Below, in pieces: positions 57,818 to 64,000 of a stretch of 64,000 nucleotides of DNA. Every line of letters starts with the position of its first letter. The first letter of the stretch is position 1. Source of the stretch: Polynucleobacter meluiroseus (GTDB lineage: Bacteria > Pseudomonadota > Gammaproteobacteria > Burkholderiales > Burkholderiaceae); assembly GCF_900205755.1 (NCBI RefSeq), contig NZ_OANS01000001.1:124001-188000 (forward strand). Reading direction: 5' to 3'. The notes beneath the pieces are model-generated. The model saw only the letters and a list, made by a program, of their open reading frames with translations. It made no database searches and was not told where the DNA came from. The translations under genes were made by a program, and so were the position numbers.

Positions 57818-58814
57818 CTGATGATTGACGGGTAGATTCCAAAATACGGGCCAGTGGTTTTAGCTCAATGTAGCGATTTGCGGTTGCAATTGCATACTGT
57901 AAAACCAAGGGAATATCTTTGAGATACGCTTCTTTGCCATCACGATAAAAGAGTCTAGCGAAAATACCCAGTACCTTCAAATGGCGCTGCAGACCCATCC
58001 ATTCAAAATCTCGGTAGAACTGACCAAAGTCTTCTGTCATGACTAAGCCACGCTTGCGACCCTGCTCCCAGTATTTAATGACCCAATCAATCACTCTTTC
58101 TTCGGGCCATGCGATGTAGGCATCGCGCCAAAGTGATGCTGCATCATAAGTAATTGGCCCAAACACGGCATCTTGAAAATCCAATACACCGGGATTATTT
58201 TGCGCGGTGACCATCAGGTTACGCGAATGAAAATCCCGATGAACATACACTTGCGGTTGCGCCAGATTATTGCGAATGAGGAGTGCAAATGCTTGCGTTA
58301 ATTGTTGTTCTTGAATCTGACTTAGGTTCAGTTGCAAATGTTTTTTTAGATACCAATCTGGAAATAAATCCAGTTCACGTTGCAATAGGGCCTCGTCATA
58401 ATTTGGCAAAACATGGGGCTCACTTGCTAATTGCATTGCTATTAATGTGTTGGTAGCCGCCTGATAAAGTGAGTCCGCATTTCCTTCGGTTAGATCCGCA
58501 AGATAGGTTTGATTGCCTAAATCACTGAGTAAAAGAAAACCTTCCTTTTCATTTTTTTCTAAGATCTGGGGCACATGTAGACCCGCTTCTCTTAGCAGTA
58601 AATCCACCCGAATAAACGCCTCTAATGGCTCATGTTGAGGAGGGGCATCCATCACAATAAAAGAGCCAAATTGGGGATTCTGGGTCTGAATGCGGAAGTA
58701 GCGCCTAAAGCTGGCGTCGGCTGAGGCGGGGGCTAAAGTGGCCAAGTCTAATTGCCAATGGGGCTGGAGGCCCATTAGCCAGTGGCGGAGTATGTCTAAA
58801 CGAGAGTCATTCAT
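57804..58814 (-). CDS. amgK: N-acetylmuramate/N-acetylglucosamine kinase (AmgK)
   Basis: Phosphotransferase (aminoglycoside-kinase fold) that phosphorylates MurNAc or GlcNAc at C1. 336 residues from the ATG at 58814; an earlier ATG (58856) would run into lptD and is less likely. ATP/catalytic motifs are the YFRIQTQNP...VMDAPP lysine-loop region, YVHRDFHSRNLMV with the catalytic aspartate and GVLDFQDAVFGPITYDAASL. It is divergent from lptD across 33 bases and upstream of murU. Confidence 0.92.
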   Translation of the reverse strand: MNDSRLDILRHWLMGLQPHWQLDLATLAPASADASFRRYFRIQTQNPQFGSFIVMDAPPQHEPLEAFIRVDLLLREAGLHVPQILEKNEKEGFLLLSDLGNQTYLADLTEGNADSLYQAATNTLIAMQLASEPHVLPNYDEALLQRELDLFPDWYLKKHLQLNLSQIQEQQLTQAFALLIRNNLAQPQVYVHRDFHSRNLMVTAQNNPGVLDFQDAVFGPITYDAASLWRDAYIAWPEERVIDWVIKYWEQGRKRGLVMTEDFGQFYRDFEWMGLQRHLKVLGIFARLFYRDGKEAYLKDIPLVLQYAIATANRYIELKPLARILESTRQSSDAIS

Positions 58815-58824
58815 GGTCGATTCG

Positions 58825-58830
58825 TATAAT
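58825..58830 (+). promoter_or_regulatory. -10 box of lptD promoter
   Basis: TATAAT in the 33-base gap between the amgK and lptD starts, 18 bases before the lptD ATG. The -35 region would fall inside amgK and is not clear. Confidence 0.45.
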
Positions 58831-58847
58831 AAGGCGGGTCTGGATCT

Positions 58848-61370
58848 ATGAGTCATTATCGCCGTCGTGCCGGCCTTTGCGCCCCTCTTATTTTAGCTGT
58901 CTCCCTGCGGATTATGTTGGGGGCTGTATTGTCGCAATTTGCCTTTAATGCTGCTGCACAGGCACCTCCTCCTTTACCAGCCCTCTCCGATCCAAATAAA
59001 GCAGAAAACACAGTCTTGATACCTGATCGAGGTCAAGTCACGATCTTAAAGTTGGATGATCAGCTGCGGGTTGGAAAACCGATTGGTGATGGCGATGCGT
59101 TGACCTTTACTTCCAGCGATGCCATCGATGGCGTAGTTGATCGCGAAATGAATCTTAAAGGGCGAGCGCAAATTCGTCGCAATGGCGCGGTGATGAAAGC
59201 GGATGAAATTAAGTACGATCCCGATTCTGATATTGCCCGCTTAGTGGGTAATGCGCAGTTGCTAAAAGGCAATGTGGTTTTTACCGGCCCGACTGCCGAA
59301 TTCAAAGTGGATGCGCGCGAAGGGAAAATGGATCACCCAAGCTATGAATTGCGTGACAACCGTGCAAGTGGTGTGGCACAGAAACTCACCATTGAGTCAT
59401 CCGACATTTTTGTTTTTGATAAGGCGACCTACACCACCTGTACGCCACAGAATTTAGATTGGTATTTCACCGCCAACACCTTAGAAATAGATAACGAACA
59501 AAAGGAAATGGTTGGTACAAATGGGGTGATGCGGTTCTTTGATGTCCCGATCGCTTACGTACCTTATTTTTCTTTACCTACCTCTAGTCAACGCCGCTCA
59601 GGAATTCTTTCGCCAATAGCTGGATACAACTCTAATAATGGTATTGATGTCACCCAACCTTATTATTTAAATATCGCACCCAATCGAGACCTCTTATTAG
59701 TTCCTCGAGTGATGGGTCAGCGCGGAGTGCAGCTTGGTGCTAAGTACCAATTCTTGGATCCTCTGTATGCGGGTGCGCTGGGCGGGGATTATTTACCTTA
59801 TGACCGCAAGACCGGCACCAACCGTTGGCGCTATGACTGGCAGCAGCGTCAGTCATTTACCGGTGGGCTGGCGCCTGGAGGTATTCCTCTACCAGGTGCA
59901 TGGACTGGCTATGCCAACGTAGCCCGCGTATCGGATAGTCAATATCCAACCGACTTTTCACAAAGTATTGCAGGGGCAGTAACAAGCCAGTTCCGCCAAG
60001 AAATCGGCACGACTAAAAATCTAACAGACAGTTTAGGAAACTGGAATATTTCCGCGAAAGCGACCACTTTCCAGACTTTGCAGCCAGATCCTACGAACAT
60101 TGTTCAGTCGCCTTATAACGTTCTGCCAAATATTAATGCGAGCTACAGCAATCGCCTAACGCCAACGGTGACTGATGCCAGTGGAAAGTATTTGGAGCAA
60201 GCCTCTGGGCCAGTAACTACCTTTTCTACTGATTTAACACGCTTCGCTTACAACGTGAACGGCAACCCATCGGCGGCGCCTGCTGGTTATCTTTATAGTC
60301 AAGCGGATAGAACGGTGCTTAAGGGGGCGATTTCCTTGCCTCAGGTCACTCCAGGCTACTACCTAACCCCAAAATTAAGCTTTCAGGCTAATAACTACAA
60401 TGCCACTTCTCTTACTGTGGGCGCACCAGTAGCTCAGGGATTTCTTTTGCCTACTTTAAGTGTGGATTCTGGACTGGCCTTAGAGCGTGAGGCGGCTGAA
60501 CTGAAAGGCTTTTTTGGGCGCGATATGCTGCTAACCATGGAGCCAAGAGCGTTCTATGTTTACACGCCCTACCAAAGCCAGGCAAATACCCCATTATTTG
60601 ATACTGCGGATGGCGGATTTGGCATGAGTCAAATCTTTAGTGAAAATAACTTTATTGGTAATGACCGTATTGCGGATAACAATAAGCTCACAGGAGGCAT
60701 CACTAGCCGCATGATTGAGGCTGGCTCAGGAGCTGAGCGAGCTAGCGTGACTCTGGCCCAAAGACAGCAATTTACAGCACAAAGAGTGGGCTTAAATGGC
60801 AATATTACTAATCCAACCACCTATTCAGATACCTTAGGCTCTGGAACCGTACGTTTGCTAGGCAACTTTAGCGCAGATGTCTTTGGGGACTACAACACCC
60901 AACTCAATCGATTTGTACAAACCACCGTAGGTGGAAGCTGGCGCCCTACTCCTGGCAGAAGCCTGAATTTTGGCTACCGTAACGTTTGGAGCCCCCCAAC
61001 GCAGGCGCTTGGACCAACCCCGGCTACTTTGGCCCAAACTACTACTGATCAATACAATGTCTCGGGTCAATGGCCTCTTACTAGAGAAGTATCAGTCCTC
61101 GGTCGCTGGGGTTACGATGCGCTCACTACGAAGACCTTAAATACTTTGATGGCCTTAGAGTGGACTAGGGATTGCTGGACGCTACGTGGGGCTTATTCTC
61201 AATATCTGACAACCTCTCAGATCACCACCACCCAAGTACTCTTCCAAATAGAATTTAGGGGCTTTGGTAGTGCAGGTAGCAATCCAGTTGATATCATGAA
61301 GCTAAATGTCCCAGGATATATGCCCACTTCCAAGCCAATCCCACCATCTACATTTGAGAACTATCAATGA
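58848..61370 (+). CDS. lptD: LPS assembly outer-membrane protein LptD
   Basis: Outer-membrane beta-barrel that inserts LPS into the outer leaflet with LptE. 840 residues. A signal peptide (about 1-38, cleavage likely after FNAAAQ) leads to an OstA/LptA-like N-terminal domain (about 95-230) and a 26-strand barrel domain (about 240-840; PIAYVPYFSLPTSSQRRSGILSP). The mature protein has only two cysteines, Cys198 and Cys776, enough for one long-range disulfide compared with two in E. coli. First gene of lptD-surA-pdxA-rsmA. Confidence 0.96.
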   Translation: MSHYRRRAGLCAPLILAVSLRIMLGAVLSQFAFNAAAQAPPPLPALSDPNKAENTVLIPDRGQVTILKLDDQLRVGKPIGDGDALTFTSSDAIDGVVDREMNLKGRAQIRRNGAVMKADEIKYDPDSDIARLVGNAQLLKGNVVFTGPTAEFKVDAREGKMDHPSYELRDNRASGVAQKLTIESSDIFVFDKATYTTCTPQNLDWYFTANTLEIDNEQKEMVGTNGVMRFFDVPIAYVPYFSLPTSSQRRSGILSPIAGYNSNNGIDVTQPYYLNIAPNRDLLLVPRVMGQRGVQLGAKYQFLDPLYAGALGGDYLPYDRKTGTNRWRYDWQQRQSFTGGLAPGGIPLPGAWTGYANVARVSDSQYPTDFSQSIAGAVTSQFRQEIGTTKNLTDSLGNWNISAKATTFQTLQPDPTNIVQSPYNVLPNINASYSNRLTPTVTDASGKYLEQASGPVTTFSTDLTRFAYNVNGNPSAAPAGYLYSQADRTVLKGAISLPQVTPGYYLTPKLSFQANNYNATSLTVGAPVAQGFLLPTLSVDSGLALEREAAELKGFFGRDMLLTMEPRAFYVYTPYQSQANTPLFDTADGGFGMSQIFSENNFIGNDRIADNNKLTGGITSRMIEAGSGAERASVTLAQRQQFTAQRVGLNGNITNPTTYSDTLGSGTVRLLGNFSADVFGDYNTQLNRFVQTTVGGSWRPTPGRSLNFGYRNVWSPPTQALGPTPATLAQTTTDQYNVSGQWPLTREVSVLGRWGYDALTTKTLNTLMALEWTRDCWTLRGAYSQYLTTSQITTTQVLFQIEFRGFGSAGSNPVDIMKLNVPGYMPTSKPIPPSTFENYQ

Positions 61371-62812
61371 CGCGTAGAAATTCTTTTAGAAACCTATTGG
61401 CTTGCCTAGCCCTAGTTGGGATTGGTATTTTTCCAGTGATCGCTCTCGCGCAAGATGCCGTAAAGATATCCACAACAGATACCAAGATTCGCAATATTGA
61501 TGGCGTAGCCGCAATCGTCAATACTGGATACGTCACGCGCAAAGAAGTGGATGACCGAATTGCAGCACTACAAAAACAAGGCAACAAAATGCCGAGTGGT
61601 ACTGACTTACGCAAGATGGTGATGGATCGACTCATCATTGAAAAAATTCAGCTACAAAATGCTGAGCAAGAAGGCGTAGAAGTAACTAATAAAGAATTAG
61701 ACAAGATCATTGACGATATTGCGGCAAAAAATAAAATGAGTCGCGCAGAACTCAAAGTCAAAATAGAAGCAAGCGGCACGACCTATGAGCGATACAAGCA
61801 ATTGTTACGGGAAGACATTGTGATTAGTCGTTACCGTGAGCGTGAGGTAGAGGGGAAGGTTAAGATTTCTGATGCAGAAATTGATAACTATATTAAGGAT
61901 CGCAATTTAGCTGCTCCAATGGGTGGTGTGGTCGCATCTACGCCAGTTGCGAATGGGGCTCCAGAAGAAATTGACGTAGCGCAAATTTTTATTCCCGCTG
62001 AGGCAGGAGCGGCAGCGCAAGCAGATGCAAAGAAAAAGGCAGAGTCTCTATTGGTGCTGGCGCGCGGTGATGCGGACTTCTTACAGTTGGGCGCTATGGC
62101 GGCTAAAGATAATCCAAAAATCAAATTTCAAGAATTAGGCTACCGCACTCCAGATCGCTTGCCGCAACTATTTTATGAGGCCGTTCGTAATATCGGCAGT
62201 GGTCAAGTAGCGAATGTGGTGGTTAAAAGCCCAGCTGGTTTTCACGTCCTCAAGGTGTTGGATCGTCGTGCTTTGGTCGCAAATGCACCAGAATCACGAC
62301 CTGCACAGTCAGCACAGGCCGCGCCAAGTGCGCCCCAAAGCATCATGATTACCCAAACACTCTCGCGCCATATTTTGTTGCGCAGTCGTCAAGGGTTGTC
62401 TGATCAGGATGCGGAAAGACGTTTGGCTGGATATCGCGATCAGGTGCGAGCAAAAACAGTCGATTTCGGAGATTTAGCGAAAAAATATTCTGAAGATGGA
62501 GCGGCAGCTAATGGCGGTAATTTAGGTTGGATGAGCTCAGGTGATCTAGTGCCCGAGTTTGAGCAAGCCATGAATCGTTTGCAAATTGGCGATGTGAGCA
62601 ATCCCGTCAAAACCCAATTTGGTTGGCATTTAATTCAAGTCCTAGATCGACGTGAAGCGCAGTTGACAGTCGAGAAGCAGCGTGAGTTTGCGCGCGCTGC
62701 GATACGTGAGCGTAAGTTTGATCAAGCTTATCAAGACTGGTTACGAGAATTGCGTGATACCGCAACTGTGAAGATCATTAATGCAGATGATCCAGCATCC
62801 AGCCCCCGTTAA
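61367..62812 (+). CDS. surA: periplasmic chaperone/peptidyl-prolyl isomerase SurA
   Basis: Chaperone for outer-membrane proteins, including LptD. 481 residues. A signal peptide (1-28), an N-terminal SurA domain (about 40-190; AAIVNTGYVTRKEVDDRI, MVMDRLIIEKIQLQNAE), a divergent first parvulin domain (about 200-300), an Ala/Pro-rich linker and a conserved second parvulin domain (about 330-435; DFGDLAKKYSEDGAAANGGN, GWMSSGDLVPEFEQAM). The ATG overlaps the lptD stop (ATGA), so the two are translationally coupled. Confidence 0.96.
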   Translation: MTRRNSFRNLLACLALVGIGIFPVIALAQDAVKISTTDTKIRNIDGVAAIVNTGYVTRKEVDDRIAALQKQGNKMPSGTDLRKMVMDRLIIEKIQLQNAEQEGVEVTNKELDKIIDDIAAKNKMSRAELKVKIEASGTTYERYKQLLREDIVISRYREREVEGKVKISDAEIDNYIKDRNLAAPMGGVVASTPVANGAPEEIDVAQIFIPAEAGAAAQADAKKKAESLLVLARGDADFLQLGAMAAKDNPKIKFQELGYRTPDRLPQLFYEAVRNIGSGQVANVVVKSPAGFHVLKVLDRRALVANAPESRPAQSAQAAPSAPQSIMITQTLSRHILLRSRQGLSDQDAERRLAGYRDQVRAKTVDFGDLAKKYSEDGAAANGGNLGWMSSGDLVPEFEQAMNRLQIGDVSNPVKTQFGWHLIQVLDRREAQLTVEKQREFARAAIRERKFDQAYQDWLRELRDTATVKIINADDPASSPR

Positions 62813-63806
62813 TTTAGTCATTAGCTCTGGAGAGCCGGCAGGTATTGGCCCAGAGGTCTCTGTTGCAGCCGCCCTCAGTTTTCTGGGGGAGCAACCGGAT
62901 GCGCATGTCACTCTAGTTGGTGATCCTCAGGTACTACAGCTGCCGCATATAGCGGATGCAATTGCACATCGCTTAACAATTGATGCGGTAAAGTTGGCTG
63001 CACCCAGTATCTCAGGCCAGTTAAATCCTGTTAATGCCCGTTATGTTTTAGATATGCTCGATATAGCGATCGACGGTTGTCTAGAGGGTCGATTCGATGC
63101 AATGGTTACTGCCCCTCTGCAAAAGAGCGTTATCAATGATGCGAAGCTTGGAGCGGATGCTATCTTCACTGGGCATACTGAATACTTAGCTAAACGTTGC
63201 GGTGTGAAACATGTGGTCATGATGTTGTGCGCCGATTTACCGCAGGGCTTTCTTGGTCTAAATAAAGCAGCTACTCTAAGGGTGGCCTTGGTAACGATTC
63301 ATTTGCCTTTGAGAGCAGTTGCATCCGCCATAACCCAAGAGCTCATCTTAGAAACAATTCAAATAGTGAACCAAGACTTGCGCCATTACTTCGCTATAGA
63401 AAACCCAGCAATAAGAATAGCTGGATTAAACCCTCATGCTGGAGAAGGTGGCTATTTGGGGAGCGAAGAAATTGAGATCATTGCACCAGCTATCGAGATG
63501 GCTAGGGGTATGGGCATTGACGTAAAAGGTCCCTATCCTGGTGATACCATGTTTGATGCACATTCCTTAGGGCATGTGGATGCCTTTATTGCCATGTACC
63601 ATGATCAAGGGCTTGCGCCATTTAAGTTTGTGAGCTTTGGCGACGGTGTGAACGTTACTCTAGGTTTGCCCATCATTCGCACCTCAGTGGATCATGGGAC
63701 TGCACTCGATATTGCTGGTAAAGGCTCTGCCGACCCCGGCAGCATGCTTGAGGCTTTACGCTTGGCATATCAAATGGCTGTTAATCGCAAGGGTCTACAA
63801 CCATGA
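62781..63806 (+). CDS. pdxA: 4-hydroxythreonine-4-phosphate dehydrogenase (PdxA)
   Basis: NAD-dependent step of the DXP-dependent pyridoxal phosphate pathway. 341 residues; the start could also be the ATG two codons later (62787). Signatures: [44 protein letters not shown] and the zinc-ligand segments [10 protein letters not shown] and [13 protein letters not shown]. It overlaps the end of surA by 32 bases and the start of rsmA by four. Confidence 0.96.
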   Translation: MQMIQHPAPVNLVISSGEPAGIGPEVSVAAALSFLGEQPDAHVTLVGDPQVLQLPHIADAIAHRLTIDAVKLAAPSISGQLNPVNARYVLDMLDIAIDGCLEGRFDAMVTAPLQKSVINDAKLGADAIFTGHTEYLAKRCGVKHVVMMLCADLPQGFLGLNKAATLRVALVTIHLPLRAVASAITQELILETIQIVNQDLRHYFAIENPAIRIAGLNPHAGEGGYLGSEEIEIIAPAIEMARGMGIDVKGPYPGDTMFDAHSLGHVDAFIAMYHDQGLAPFKFVSFGDGVNVTLGLPIIRTSVDHGTALDIAGKGSADPGSMLEALRLAYQMAVNRKGLQP

Positions 63807-64000
63807 TGCATCGCGCACGTAAGCGATTTGGCCAGAACTTTCTGCAAGACTCTGGAGTTATCTATTCCATTATTGCTTTAATTAACCCTAGTACCAATAT
63901 GCACGTAATAGAGATTGGTCCGGGACTCGGCGCATTGACGCGACCGCTATTGACCAATCTTGAGCATCTTGATTTATTAGAGATTGATCGAGACTTGGTT
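63803..64000 (+). CDS. rsmA: 16S rRNA (adenine1518/1519-N6)-dimethyltransferase RsmA, 5' part
   Basis: The frame opened by ATG at 63803 (or the next codon, 63806) runs off the window after 66 codons. The product starts [18 protein letters not shown] and continues into the SAM motif [16 protein letters not shown], typical of RsmA (KsgA), which dimethylates two adenines in helix 45 of 16S rRNA. The ATG overlaps the pdxA stop, completing the lptD-surA-pdxA-rsmA order known from E. coli. Confidence 0.96.
   Translation, partial: MMHRARKRFGQNFLQDSGVIYSIIALINPSTNMHVIEIGPGLGALTRPLLTNLEHLDLLEIDRDLV

Overview
The window looks like a chromosomal, core-genome stretch of a betaproteobacterium of the Burkholderiaceae, most probably Polynucleobacter or a close freshwater relative. 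This is an inference from gene order (lptD-surA-pdxA-rsmA, dusB-fis-purH-ruvCAB, kdsD-kdsC-lptCAB-hpf-ptsN-hprK-rapZ, ubiE-ubiJ-ubiB), the moderate GC content, very short intergenic gaps and the absence of any mobile element. No phage, insertion sequence, CRISPR array or island was seen. Nearly every gene is recognisable, and about 95 percent of the sequence is coding.

Layout. 1-4.1 kb (+): a pair of M16 peptidases (the first cut by the window edge), rsmD, coaD and a 2[4Fe-4S] ferredoxin. 4.1-9.0 kb (-): pth, rplY, prs, tRNA-Gln, ispE and a TPR-LolB fusion. 9.0-11.0 kb (+): mutM-mutY, the 8-oxoguanine repair pair. 10.9-17.4 kb (-): rapZ, hprK, ptsN, hpf, lptB, lptA, lptC, kdsC, kdsD, i.e. Kdo synthesis, LPS export and PTS-Ntr type regulation. 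17.4-24.1 kb: a CPA2 cation antiporter, uvrA (-), an MFS transporter and ssb. 24.1-27.4 kb (-): queF, a 5'-nucleotidase and ilvA. 27.5-43.1 kb (+): a giant FAD/Fe-S oxidoreductase, a DUF971 protein, ubiE, a Tim44-like protein, ubiJ, ubiB, a DUF502 protein, aspS, nudB, an Atm1-type ABC exporter, glycerate kinase and pyrC.

43.1-46.8 kb holds the RNase P RNA, a convergent OsmC-family gene, a 406-base non-coding gap, rplM-rpsI, argC and erpA. 46.8-58.8 kb is mostly on the minus strand: anmK, (tyrS on +), ruvB, ruvA, ruvC, purH, fis, dusB, a UbiH-type monooxygenase, pepP, murU and amgK. 58.8-64 kb (+) is lptD-surA-pdxA and the start of rsmA. Envelope biogenesis (LptA/B/C/D, KdsC/D, SurA, LolB domain), peptidoglycan recycling (AnmK, AmgK, MurU), ubiquinone synthesis (UbiE, UbiJ, UbiB, UbiH) and DNA repair (MutM, MutY, UvrA, RuvABC) dominate.

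The most interesting unexplained signal lies in the only long gap (43873-44278). A perfect FNR/ANR-type palindrome (TTGAT-N4-ATCAA, 43964-43977) precedes a stretch that folds into three consecutive hairpins. The last is a textbook intrinsic terminator (44092-44120) that ends no annotated gene. An unpaired CU-rich anti-Shine-Dalgarno-like segment lies between hairpins one and two. I propose an oxygen-responsive small RNA of about 105 nt. Other oddities are a TPR-LolB fusion with no lipoprotein cysteine, a MutY iron-sulfur loop with altered cysteine spacing, and the lack of rpoN between lptB and hpf.
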